From positions 62,626,998-62,690,997 of the forward strand of contig OX375876.1 of assembly GCA_947359465.1 (NCBI GenBank): a stretch of DNA of 64,000 nt, read 5' to 3'. A model generated the notes under the pieces. That model saw only the letters and a program-made list of their open reading frames with translations, was not told the DNA's origin and ran no database searches. This document shows positions 12,794 to 24,835 of this stretch, piece by piece. This DNA comes from Metellina segmentata (taxonomy: Eukaryota; Arthropoda; Arachnida; Araneae; Tetragnathidae). Position 1 is the stretch's first letter. The number at the start of each line of letters is the position of its first letter. A program made the translations under genes and the position numbers.

Positions 12794-13857
12794 CTCTAAG
12801 ACAAGGTTCTTCAACCTGTGTTCCGCGGAATCTTAGGGTTCCGAAAAAGTTTAAAAGGGTTCCTTGCGTTAATGCAATGTTCTAAACTGAAAATGAGTAT
12901 GAATTAGCGGAAACGGATTGGATTAAAAAATGGCAAATCTGAGATATTTTTAATGAACTTAACACTTCCCTCAAAGCGACAACAAATAATATTTTCAAAG
13001 TGCAAAATCAAATAGATGCCACTGTTTTCAAATTGAAATTTTGGGTAGATTGTATTTTAAAAGGAAATGCTGAATGCTTTCTTAATTTGCACAATATTTT
13101 GGAAATCAACAACGCTAAGCTGAATGAAAATGTCAAATCTAATTTGATGCAGCATTTTGGAACATTTTCCTAGTCAAAAAGAAAAATTATCTTGTATTCA
13201 AAACCCTTTTGAACAATATTGTGATTCCTTTCAATTGCCAATTAAAGAAAGAGAACAAAATTGACATATCAACCGACTCCTCATTAATAATGACATTTAC
13301 TCAAGTTGATATTATACATTTTTGGCTTCAAACTATGAATGAATACCCTGAGATTGTTAAACGAACTGTAATATATTAAATGTCGTTTGTATTAACCGTA
13401 TACTGTGAAAGATCTTTCTGTACGCAGCAACAAAGACTAAATGCAGAAACAGGTTAGATGAAATTCGTTTGCAGGATAAAAAACAGGCCCAACTTAGTCA
13501 AATAATGATTTTTATGTTTTAAATTTCATTTGGTATTATTTTGTATTTTTTTTTTGTGTTTGTGTGTAATAATTAGTTTTTCATTCACATTTTTCATAAA
13601 AAATGAAGTTTTATTTCGTTCCTTTCTAAACCAGTGTTTCTCAAAGAATGGTCTGCGACTACATATTTTTTCCGGGGTAGTCAACCTGTACGATTTTTTG
13701 TGATACGTAAAAGCATGTTTAGGTAGAACTTTTTTAGATCACAAAGGTTTGAAAATCACTGTCTCAAATTGTTATTTAAATATAGGGTTCCTTGAAGAAT
13801 ATTATAAACTAAAAGGGTTCCCAAAGGTGTTGAAGGTTGAAGACCCTTGCTCTAAGG
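12794..13857 (+). mobile_element. hAT element relic with 8-bp target duplication
   Basis: CTCTAAGA (12794-12801) and CTCTAAGG (13850-13857) flank inverted ends: CAAGGTTCTTCAACCT on the left, mirrored by AGGTTGAAGACCCTTG on the right. Between them, broken frames around 13290-13500 read like the C-terminal dimerisation region of hAT transposases, with FW, then EYP, then a CER box followed by RLNAE. Stop codons interrupt it. The 8-bp duplication with one mismatch and the CAAGG-type end are typical of hAT. It resembles the ZBED5/FAM200-like branch, but that is a guess from a short stretch. Confidence 0.75.
13632..13761. mobile_element. Small nested hAT-like MITE
   Basis: The inverted ends CAGTGTTTCTCAAA and TTTGAAAATCACTG enclose 130 bp inside the larger hAT relic. 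The flanking 8 bp match poorly, so the target duplication has decayed or my limits are off by a base. Confidence 0.5.
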
Positions 13858-14208
13858 TTATGTTTTCGCTGAAGCAAGGGCTCATTAGACACAATCATAT
13901 TGCCTAGATCATATTACTGGAGGACTACCTTATGAAGTAAAGACTTAGTTAGAACATATATTTCGAAATACACTGCTGTTTGTGGAAATTGCCACACCAT
14001 GAAGGAATCATGCAAATTAAAATGAAATATGCAGGAAATGCAAAACAGGTTAGGATTATCAAATCATTAGAAATATTAAGCGATCACGCATTTGTCAACC
14101 GAGAAATACCCTCAAAACTTCCTATTGAGGCGTGTATAAAAAGCACTGTAAAAGTGTGTTGAAATGTGTGTATTGTCGTTTGACTGATGTAAATGATTGA
14201 AATCAATA
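13858..14208. other. Spacer
   Basis: There is only a 60-codon frame, and nothing I recognise. Confidence 0.35.
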
Positions 14209-15172
14209 TGCCTCGCAAAAAACACAGTGACATACGAGCACATAACGGATTTCAAACGTGGCCTCCGTGAGTAGATTATTTTAGTATCGTGAAATCGTCA
14301 TCGCATGAGGTGTAAAGCCACAACAGTGAGGCGTGTATAGAAGAGATGAACCACGGTGAACCGGACATGTAGAAACCCCAGAATATGATGTCACCACGGG
14401 ATGACAGACACCTCATTCGCATGGCGGTGAAGGACTGTACAGCGTCCGTTGGCACAACATTGGAGCACGTCTAAAGGTGTGTCATTGTCTTCTCCCACGG
14501 TTTGTTGACGTCTGCTGCGCCATGTGCGCGTGCAAGGATTCCTCTGCGCAGGATTCTCTTGCCGCTAAACCTGCTGCTACAATATGTTCACCAACACAGC
14601 CAATGGTGTTCCGATTGGCAACAAGTCGTCTTCTCAGATGAGTCCCGCTACAATCTGGACTATAACGATGGACGCGTACTCGTCAGACGCTACAAAGGTG
14701 AACGCCTTCTCCCGGAGTGTCTTATTCAGCGTCATACTGGACGAACGCCTGGCGTTGGGGTCTAGGGCGCTATTGGATATCATGGACGATCCCGTCTACT
14801 CCGAATTGTGGGGGTTTCTGAACAGCGGGCGCTATATCAGGGAAGTTGTGGATTCCGAGGTTTACCTCTCCTGCAACGCATTCCCGCTGTATTTCAACAA
14901 GACAATGCCTGTCCACATGTTGTTCAGAATGTACGACTTCTTCGGTGCACGACAGGATCCGCACGTTCCCCGGATATGTTGCCCATTGAGCATGTCTGGC
15001 ATTACAAAGGTCGGCGACTCGCTTGTACAGCTCGTCGCGTTGAGTACGGCTGAACTTAGGAATCAGATAGAGGCCATCTGGAATGCCATTCCTTAGCATA
15101 ACATTCAGAATCTGTATGATTCGATGCTACGACGTTTACAGGCTCTCATCGCTGCTTGTTGTGGCTGCTAAA
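14209..15172 (+). pseudogene. Tc1-type transposase pseudogene
   Basis: It starts at ATGCCTCGCAAAAAACACAG (MPRKKHSDIRAH), an N-terminus common among arthropod Tc1 transposases. Frame breaks destroy the DNA-binding part before 14500. From 14502 one frame carries VVFSDESRYNL (first catalytic Asp), an in-frame TAG at 14763, then FQQDNACPHV (second Asp) and PDMLPIEHVW (Glu). It fades at LQALIAACCGC just before a stop near 15172. All three acidic positions of the DDE core are still readable, but the gene is dead. I could not find its terminal inverted repeats with confidence. Confidence 0.85.
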
Positions 15173-17652
15173 GGGATTGATTTTCGACATTATATTTCTT
15201 TTTTTGCTCTGTAAATTTGATTTAAACCACTATAAGTAATACGTAGTATAAATTAATTTTTTTTCCTGATGATTCTTTTATAATTTTGCAAATTTTACAA
15301 GCAGTAGCGTACAAATATTTTCTTTAAAAAACAGATTTTCTACTAATGCTCAAAATATAATGCTTTTTGTACAGAAGCATTTTATGCCGATTCTAATAGA
15401 TTTTGATAATTCTCTACCTATATATTAAGTGGTTTCAAATTAAGTGCTGTTATGTATTAAGTATACTTACCCTATGTCTAAATACAAATATTTTTTGAAA
15501 ATGCATTTGTAAACTCTTTTACTTGTTTAATTTTGGAAAAGCTGAATGTATCAATTCTCAAATACGAACAAAAGAATCTTTTACAGTTTGTACTGCAGAG
15601 GAAACGCGTATTGAGATCCATCATTTTCTTTGTCCTCAAACACTGCAAACGCTACTTCCAATTATGCAAATACATTTACTGAATAGAAAAGCTTCAAAGA
15701 AAGACTTACTTCTCTTAATTAAAAGGAAATAAACCATAGATCTGATCCAGGACAATTGTATACAATCGCCTTAAAGATGAAGCGTTATTCAGCATAGGGT
15801 AAAACTGTCCGATTAAGTAAAGAGGAGAGTTTAATCAAATAAAATACCCCCAAACCTATTCTTTCAAGTCTACACGCGAGCATATTTTTAATATACGATT
15901 ACACTTAACAATCCATTCCAGCTGTAGTTCCGGTAATTAAAACTGCTTAATTTCGCTACATCAACTTCGCAACAGCAGTCCTTCCTAGAAATGAGTTCAA
16001 ATCACATTAAAAATTCGTGCCCCTGTGATTTAGGAATGTTTAATCTGATTAGCACCATTCTCCCTGCTGGTATAATCGCAGCTAAGAAAACATTGTTAAG
16101 CCGAGCATCTCTCTGCATGATAATTAATTCAAGAAGTCTGAGTAGTTCATTTTCTCCAATAAATCACGGCGCATTTAAATATTTAATTTCGAGTTCAAGA
16201 ATAAGGTTGTGCAGCATTTAATTTTGCCGGCGATTTTTATTTCCAAAACACCAGCAACAAATCTAAATAAATACGAAAAATTTGGAGCGAAAGATTGTTT
16301 TCTTTTGTCATTTAGTGCTCTCCCACTAAATAATACCCATCGACTGCAATTTTTAAGACTCTGAGAGAAACCACTATGGAATGAGTGTAAAAAAAAGATG
16401 TTTTCGCAGAAGAGAAGAAACATTGAGACAACCTAGTTTCGTTAGCGTAAAAAGATAAAGATTAAAAACGGATGATAGCTTTAGTACAAAGTGTAACAAA
16501 ATGTGACAATTATCGTTAAGTTATATTTTTTATGTTTTGAAAACTGGCACGCTTTGGGATTGAACGCGTCTTTGTTAAGCCTTCAACTTTCTTTTCGGCT
16601 CACTTAATTGTGCTAATACATTATAAATTACGCTCAGAAAGCTAATTTACTTTATTTTGTGCCTTTTTCGAGTAGATGAAAACTTTGAAGGTCTGTTTTG
16701 TTTTTATTATAATCTTGTTTTCTGTATGCACATGCATTAGTAGCTATTTATAGAAGATAGTAAATTTTTCATTATCCGACGCCTACACAAAAAACATCGA
16801 AATAAGAATTAATAATCTAATGTTAGGTACTGACTGAGAATATTTTTCCACGATTTTTAAGAGCAGTTGTAAATCTAATCAATAAGAAAAATACACTCAG
16901 ATGCTTTAAAATATTATTTCCTTTGAAGTAAGGGTCACTATTAAAAATCTTGAATTTGATTAGTTGATTTCTAAAATGGGACCAATAATTTCAAATTTAA
17001 AGCCCAAATCGAAAAATCATCAAAATAGTTTTCTTTTCTCCCGAAAATTTTTTTAAAGATCAAATCAGTTTTTAAACATTGTGAATATTTTTACATTCTA
17101 TTTTAGACTATCTTTACATTCTATGGATAATTTTCACTCACAAGAAGCAAGAGTATATACTTCCTAATTCGAAGATATGTGATTGGAAACGTAATTTCAC
17201 TTCCTTTCATTTTACTCAAAATACATTTAAAAGTAATCCATTTCGTCTAATGTATTATAACGTGGATTCTTTAGCTATCCATATTATTTAGCAGTTTCTT
17301 AATTTGTTAGATCTATCCAAGTAAAATCTCGTAGTCATTTTAATAACTTATGGAGATGGAAATATTTGACCATCTGTACCTCACAATTCAATCGATGAGC
17401 ACATATGAAGAAAAAATTATTTTGTTAACTCCATTAGTATTTGAAATATAAACTCGATATCACCTCAAGGATTCTTAAAATCTCAGAAGCATTTTTTACG
17501 TTCGAACTACGCATAAATTCTTTCAATTTTAATTAAAAATAATAAATTAAATAAGGCCATTTCTCTTCACGCATAACATTTAAAATATCCTTCATAACAG
17601 TTTCAATGTACGATAATTCTGGGTCTTATGCCGTTTGTTTTTAAAAACAGTG
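15173..17652. other. AT-rich intergenic DNA
   Basis: Short frames only (15523-15732 plus, 15991-16221 plus, 16175-16423 minus). None carries a motif I know. Confidence 0.4.
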
Positions 17653-20451
17653 TATACTCTGTTTCACCTTAACTTGTCAGTAGAGTAAAGGCTACGTTGA
17701 CCGCATCACAGCCGTTGTCGTAGAAACTAGGGTTACAATGTCAGAAGAAGTCAGCTATAAGCGAGGAAATTCGCCCTTTTTGGCAAGGAGAGATAAAATG
17801 CACGTGGAAATTCTATACGTTTCACAGATCTTTAATTTCTAATGGCTCTTGCATTACATTTGTTAATTAAACAAAAAGCTACTCTATGTTAATATAAATG
17901 CGTTTTGATTTTTCTAAATGAGTATTATTTTTAGTTATTTAAAAATATATATATTTAAAATTTTTTTACAATAAATGTTGTTTAAAAAAACAGTCTATTT
18001 AAAGATGTGATGAACCATAAAATTCATTTTTTGAATTTACTTACCTGAAAGCTAAACACCTTGATTAATACTTCTTTTTTCAATTTTAATAATTTTATTA
18101 AAGGAAATTAATCCAATTTAATTACTCCTTTGGTCTTACATTTGGTTGGACAAGGTAGGGGAGAGTGCGTCGTCTGCTAAAATATGTGTTTTTCTTAACA
18201 GCAAAATATAGTCTCCAAATTAAATCAAATTTATTCTGATATTAAAGAAAGTAAATAACAAATAAAAATACATATAACATAGAGGATATAAAATACATTC
18301 ACAATAAATAAATAGAATATAAAAAATACAAATATAGTGAATACACATACAATAATAAAAAAAATGAAACCATTTTAAAAATTAGAGTTAAAAAAAATAA
18401 ACCTTATATGTGTGAAACATATTCTGAAACTCGCGGAACGGTGTCGGGTTGATTAGTAGTAAATTATTAATTTTATGAATAATTTAAAATAGTTTACAAG
18501 AAAGTGTACAGAAGAAACCAATCTCTTTCATGAATAGTAGTTACAATGAGAAAACTATATTTACGTTTTACTTATTCATCACATGCATTTATACATCATC
18601 AATATATGTAAAACATAGCAAACATCATAACAAATCTATTTACATTATAATATACTTATTCATCACATGAATTTACACATCATCATCACTTAACATTTCC
18701 GAATCGCTATCAGACTCACTATTAAAAGAAATTACCAAGTTCTTACTTTCCCAAATATCATCCACAAGTCCATCTACTTCCCACATGTATTTCTCTTTTT
18801 CAGTAACATGGTTTATGCAGTTTTTCCAATTTTGTACAGAGACCTTTTCAATCCCTTGGATGACTAAATCCTTCACATCGTTCAGTTTAAAAGTCTTGTT
18901 TTCCCTGGCAACGTGTCCTTTTACTTGACTCCATATCATTTCAATGGGATTAAGCTCACAGTGATACGGGGGAAGTCTCAAAACCTTATGTCCAAATTTT
19001 TCGGCAATTTCTTCAACTCTGTATTTATCAAACATATGTTTGATTTCGCTAACTTTTTTCAACAGTTCAATCTTGATCATGTCCTGGTTCCACGTAATGT
19101 TTTTCAACGATAGCCATTCTTGAATTGCACTTTTTTTCCAAGATGTCGTCGGAATTTTTTCTTTCTTCACCGAGTGATAGGGGGCATTGTCCATCACTAC
19201 AAAGCTGTTTCGTTTCAATTTAGGCATGATATCTTCAAACCACTTCTCAAAATGGTTACCATCCATTTCTTCGTGGTAGTCACCGGATTTTTTTCCTACA
19301 AAAATGTCAGCCGCATCAGGTACAAATCCTTCATCACTTCCGATATGGGTAATGATGAGTCTTCTTCCTTTTCCTTTTGGTGCAGCCAAGCCTGTTGTCA
19401 AACTTGAAGAGGAAGCTTCATTGGTGCTTTTGATGTTTTTGTCTTGCCATACTCGACTTTGTGAGTGTCCTTCATTCACCCATGTTTCATCTAAATAATA
19501 GATTGAAGCATTTTCATTCTTCAGTTCTCTAATTTTTCGTAAATAATTTCTTCGCCATAAAATTATGTCGTGTCTTTCTAAAAGCATAGCCTGCCTTTTT
19601 CGCTTTTCAAAGGAAAATCCCAAATCTTTCAGTATCCTGTACAGTGTACTTCGGCTAATGTTTGTCGAAAAAATATCCTTATCATTGTTAATTTCATTTA
19701 GAACTTTGTCCAATGTAGGAATTTCATTTCGACGAAAACAATCATGAATTTTTCGTCGGATGCACGATAAAGTAAAGTTGTCATATTTCATCATTCTTGT
19801 TCTTTTTCCAACGGCATAAGGTCGTTTTTTTCCTGGAGTACTCAAAGGACTTGTCGTCTTCTTTTCTTTTTTCAAACGAAAAACAGTTCTTTTGGAAACA
19901 CCAGTTAGTTGAGACACCTTTCCGACGATTTGGTTAATGGAATCACTATGGTTTTCTTCTCGAAGTCTAGAATAAACATTCAATATGTTCCTGCGAGCTC
20001 CACTACCAATTGATTTTCCTTGCTTTGATGGCGTATACAGCTTGGATGGTGACGTTCCTTTTTCAGCCATGTTCAGAGTATCAAACACACTCCAATAAAA
20101 TAGCACAAGAGAGATATGAACGTAAATACACACGCTAGCAAAGACGCAGAGCGAAATGGCGCAGACTTGGCCGGAAAGCGTATTTAGCTCGCCAGAAATG
20201 TTACCATGGAAACCGGTTTAGAATTCGGTTTCGGATATATTCATTCGCTTCGGTCAAAAAAAAATGCTTTTTCAAATAAATAACCGATTATAAAGGTTCA
20301 AAAATCACTCCTTCATTGTAGGACAATTTTTACACGTTTATATGCATTTTCTTTATTTTAAATTCCAAATCAAGTTGGAATTATTTTTCATGCGGATGAA
20401 CATCATTTCTGCCTTTCCCAATACTGACAAGTTAAGGTGAAACAGAGTATA
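17653..20451 (-). mobile_element. Complete DD82E-type IS630/Tc1/mariner transposon
   Basis: Inverted ends match over 30 bp: the left begins TATACTCTGTTTCACC at 17653 and the mirrored right ends GGTGAAACAGAGTATA at 20451. Taking TA (17653-17654 and 20450-20451) as the target duplication, the element spans 17655-20449, 2,795 bp. It carries one open minus-strand transposase gene. About 1 kb of AT-rich DNA separates the stop codon from the left end and about 380 bp lies between the start codon and the right end. Perfect ends plus an open gene suggest recent activity. Confidence 0.9.
18673..20070 (-). CDS. DD82E (Sailor-like) transposase
   Basis: This is a DDE transposase that would cut and paste its own element at TA sites. 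The frame is open from 20133, but I place the start at the second Met (20070), giving 465 residues beginning MAEKGTSPSK; the 21 residues upstream look non-coding. Numbering from the upstream Met, there is a helix-turn-helix at about 66-90 and a second at about 139-175. The catalytic residues are D215 in YYLDETW, D315 in VVMDNAPYH and E398 in LNPIEMIW. Exactly 82 residues separate the second Asp from the Glu, far more than the 34 of Tc1; the insert is Lys-rich and helical. The C-terminus is an acidic Ser/Asp tail. I know this spacing as the DD82E or Sailor group. No stop or frameshift interrupts it. Confidence 0.9.
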   Translation of the reverse strand: MAEKGTSPSKLYTPSKQGKSIGSGARRNILNVYSRLREENHSDSINQIVGKVSQLTGVSKRTVFRLKKEKKTTSPLSTPGKKRPYAVGKRTRMMKYDNFTLSCIRRKIHDCFRRNEIPTLDKVLNEINNDKDIFSTNISRSTLYRILKDLGFSFEKRKRQAMLLERHDIILWRRNYLRKIRELKNENASIYYLDETWVNEGHSQSRVWQDKNIKSTNEASSSSLTTGLAAPKGKGRRLIITHIGSDEGFVPDAADIFVGKKSGDYHEEMDGNHFEKWFEDIMPKLKRNSFVVMDNAPYHSVKKEKIPTTSWKKSAIQEWLSLKNITWNQDMIKIELLKKVSEIKHMFDKYRVEEIAEKFGHKVLRLPPYHCELNPIEMIWSQVKGHVARENKTFKLNDVKDLVIQGIEKVSVQNWKNCINHVTEKEKYMWEVDGLVDDIWESKNLVISFNSESDSDSEMLSDDDV

Positions 20452-23400
20452 AATATTTAAAAGGTTTTTCGGGGGATACTTTACACTATTCGACTGAGAA
20501 GTATAAGCTATTAGGTTATTGATACAGAAAATATGAAGCATCCCATTTGCAGAAATTTCATCCTCCATAATCCGAAAACTTTTGCATCCTGAAGAAAAAT
20601 CCATAAAAATGCAATTCTGACAATTTAATGGACATTTACACGCTACACAAATCACAGCAATTCACTCTATCCCCTTTTTACTCCGAAGGGTAATCGACAG
20701 ACACATTGCCTCCGCCGTCTGAATTTGCCGATGCGCTGGCTCACACACAAACACACCCCTTTTAAAATATGCAAGGGAGGATAGATTGTATATTTGATGC
20801 ACGGCGAACTGGATTTGTCATCTGAACTCAGTTGCCCGCTCAGCCTGCCGAAGGCTCTGACAGAAGACGCATGTGCCCGCATGTAAATGGGTGCAAATGA
20901 GGGTTGCCTGCCCTCACCAATTGCCTCTGGCGCGCACGCTTCGAACGCATACACCAAGCACTCTGAAGGGAGGGGGGCAGGCATCGAGAAAACCTCAAGA
21001 TGACAGTCGCTTATGCACCACCCAATGCGATATCTGCAGTTGAAGTGGAGTGATTAAGAATTATTCAATTCCAACGGTCCTTGTGGAAAAGTTGGAAACC
21101 AAGGGGTTTACCGAGGAAATTGGCAGGGAGGTTGTTTTAGGTTGAGCGAGATGGAATTAGGTGGCGGATTTCGGCTTAACGAATTAGTGGTTTAAGATCC
21201 GCTTTTGATGTATGCAAAGATTATCGGTTAAGTCCCCGAACGGAATACGCTGATGACAAAATTGGGAGAGATTGGACGGCACTTTAAGCCATCCGGACAT
21301 ACATTGCTCGTCCATTCGTGTCGATCGGCGTTAAGAGTATAAGTATTACACTGCAATCCGACGCGATGGTAATATTCGACGGAGTAGTGAATATTTATGT
21401 ATAATATCCTAAGTGTACGACACAGGGGTAAATTGGAGATTGTAATTTCCCACGGATTGTCAACATCTTAGGACTAAAAAGGATCAACGGAACACTTTTA
21501 ATGCAAAGGTGTATAATTATCCACATATTCCGTAGAAAATCTTTATTTAAGCAGTACAAGAAGACTAACATTATGCAAATAATCTTCGACAAAGGTATGA
21601 ACTTCGTTTAGAGTGTTCAATTCTTTACGAGAATACATTCTAAATCTTCTCTAAATTGTCCTAAAATCTTTTAACAATTGAATGTAATTGTTTTGTTGAT
21701 AATATTCTACGTGCCGAAGTATTAATCATAAATGATTCGTTTGTTTTGAGACTGTTGAGTGCTTCCTTCAGTAAGATGATATGGACCTTGGCACGCATAT
21801 CCAGTTATAAGTATTTAATACACTATGGTTGATCAAGTCCAGATAAAAAAAGTACCCATAAATATTTCGCATTTATTTGCGGTGTTAAATATAGTATATC
21901 GTAGGATTTTAAGATTTTAAATTCACTTTTTCAATTCATAGATAGATAAAGAAAATTGAATGGTAGTGAGCAAAAATGCATCACACTATTTGAAAAATTG
22001 AATTCTAACGGTTAAAAATCATTAACTTTTGAAAATATTGGCGTCGGTACAAGTTTAATTTCTGTAAATGGTAGAGTCTAGTCTATTTTTAGTGGCTATA
22101 GTACTAATGGTATACACACGTTTTCTGTAATACGAATTAACTGAAAATATTTATTTACTTTTCCTACCAAGACTATAAATATAGATATTATTTAATTCTT
22201 TCCAGACCTTGGCCATCCAGGCGAAGTGAAATGGTGGTCTGTCGTAAAGCTGTAAAAATGACCAACGAATCCGAGTTTTAACAATAAACAAAAAACAACA
22301 ACTAGACCATTAAATTTTTTTTTTCAACTTCATTAGCAGTTTTTCGTAGCTTCTACATTTTGACTACGTCTGGCTAATGTTTTTATTTTTCATTCGAATG
22401 AGTCATTTGGTCAGATGTGCGCTTAAGTTCAGTAAATACTCGTTTTTAGATTAAAACAACAAATTAATGAAAAAAAAAATTCCGAAGGTAAACACCAACA
22501 CCTTGTTGGCATGTTTTTACAACATAGTAACTTTATTTACGGAGGGAGACGAAGACATACAAGCACGACCGGTGCTGCTATAAAAACGGCCTCGCGTAAA
22601 AAAGTAAAGGTAAAAAAGTTTCCGCCAATGTTTTATTCTTTTAAATCTGGCCGCAAAAGAAATGTGTTTGAGGAATACAAAGAATGTCGGCCAACGTGCA
22701 AAAAATGGAATAAAATATTGCAAAAATAGTTTTCTTCCGATCAATAGTGTAGAGCAGCCAGGAGTTTCATAAATGTATGCGTCTTCTGGAGACGTAGCCT
22801 CGTTTTTCAATTCTTGTGTGGAGGCCATTTACTTGAAGGGCCTCAAAACTCTAACCTTTTTTATTATTATATGTAATGCTATTTGTAATCTTTTATGGGA
22901 AGTCTTTCAACATCAGGGGCAGGAACCTAGGGCTTCTTGGATAGTCGATTCAATGACCGAAAGACGTGCTATGAAATGACATTGCTTTTTGACTCGAAAG
23001 GACATTTTTTGTTGTCGAATGTCCCTGGAGCATCTGGTAAAAATAAAGTTTAAGTAAAAAAGTTTAAAATTACAATTAGAATTTCTGTGATGTGACTTTC
23101 AAACGTGAAGGTTTAAGAATTACGTCGTTGGTCAACCTTGTTGATTCCAAGCGTTCAAAAGGTCTAGGAGAAACCTAAACAATATGTTTTAACATTTTAA
23201 TCAAACAGAATAAATCAAGTTCTATTCACCTTTGAATCATCTCTTCAGGGTGTTCCCTTTGGCTCCACGTATTCAAAAAGGCGTTTATAATTAACAAACT
23301 AATAGCAATCTATTTTTGACATAAATTAAATTCAAGTAAGTCAGGAAATTAAATTCATAAAACGAAAAAAAAAAGAAAAAAAAAACCGGCACAATAAACA

Positions 23401-24448
23401 TGCGACGACTTTATAGAATGTTACAGTTCTGACAGTTTTTGGTACTTCTACTTCAAAGTATATCTTTAATAAAAGAAAACTAAGAAAAGGTTATAAATTG
23501 TGGAAAGTAAAAATAAGCTGAATATAATTCACATTTAGTAAATGTTATTTATTTATGCAACATTAACCTTTAGAATACGGCTGGAACAGCAGTTGTACCT
23601 TTAAAGTTATACAAGAATCCCGCCAGTTATATATCTATAGCCGTAGTCAAAAGATTAAAATGAAATACAAAGTTTTATGAAAATGTATGCCTATTTTTTG
23701 AATATTATTACATTTAAAATGAAACAAACGGCCTTTGATCCCATTCATTCCATTTTTTCGGCGACAAAAAGCTAACTTTTCAAAAAGAGTAAATTCATTT
23801 ACTTTAAAATAGTTTACTGATTTCCCGGGTCTTGCAATTCACCGAGTTTCGCTGACTAAATTCTAGTAAGTTCACTTAAACATGATGTTAATAATTGGTT
23901 TATAACATATAATAGATAGCCATACAATTTTTACATCGAATTACATATTGTTAAGAGACAGGTAGAACTCGACTCGCAGCACAAAGTAGTAAACTGGCTA
24001 GAGCGTATTAATTTTACTCTTTCGTGACCAAACTCTCTCATTCTATCTGATCAGCTAATGCTTGGAAGCATTACTGTTAATAGGATAGTCATTCGTATAA
24101 CATACATAACATCATCTACCACTGTGCAACATAAATTGGTATTTGTCATTGATACGTTCATCTCTTTACGGCATTTCGTTCATCTCCATATGTATCTATG
24201 GATAATAAAGCAGCATAACCAGTTGGTAGGTATAGATAGAATAATTATATACAATATATGTGATTCTAAAATCTTTGAAGTCTTCCCATTTCTATTATTC
24301 GATGTTTTCAACAGAAATAGTTTAAACTGATATTTGAGATGCAATTACACACAGAAAGCTTATTTTCCAGTTCCCATTAGTGAACATTATTCATCATGGC
24401 ACAACATGAGAATAATTATGAATCACGTTTTTTTGGAGCGAGGGGGTC
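20452..24448. other. Intergenic DNA with a GC-richer island
   Basis: About 20660-21340 is clearly richer in GC than its surroundings and has a 105-codon minus frame (20984-20667) with many Arg, Ser and Cys but no known domain. The rest is AT-rich. Paired opposite frames at 22511-22828 carry no motif. I see no transposon ends. Confidence 0.35.
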
Positions 24449-24835
24449 ATGTTATACCTCATATATATAACTTACATCATAGGCATAACCTGCTTAAAGA
24501 AGTCCTTCATGACTGGAAACTATCCATGCCTTACCTTAGAATCGAACCAGGAACCTAGTATGGGAATTCATTTACCTCCTAAAATTTTTTTAAAATTTAG
24601 ACAAACAACTATTATTTGTTATTGTTTCATTTTATGCCAGATCTACTATATTATAAATTGGCCTCTGGATCGGAAGGTTCCTGGTTCGAATCTGTGGTCA
24701 GGGCATGGATGTAAATAGTGCTGTCCTTTGTTAGGGGCAATGATGGTCCTCCCACAGGATGCTCCTTCACAAGTGGCCATTACTTCGGCCTTGTAGTAGC
24801 CAATGATTCAGTTCATATGTGCCCGCCATTGGAAA
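24449..24835. repeat. Two SINE copies (family 3), head to head
   Basis: A minus-strand copy (about 24420-24560) and a plus-strand copy (about 24655-24835) share the pol III B-box-like GGTTCCTGGTTCGA followed by a GGCATGGATGT/TGTCCTT tail. The same order appears inverted at 42285-42490 and, more weakly, at 63520-63720. The A box is degenerate. Confidence 0.55.

Noticed and set aside
14584..15099. 170-residue plus frame and 109-residue minus frame over the Tc1 pseudogene
   Set aside because: Both are out of frame with the readable DDE motifs (FSDESRYNL, QQDNACPH, PIEHVW).
19120..19747. Plus-strand frames inside the DD82E transposase
   Set aside because: They are antisense to a gene with intact catalytic motifs.
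20667..20984. Host exon in the GC-richer island
   Set aside because: There is no recognised domain, no supported splice sites and no repeat or conservation evidence visible from sequence alone.
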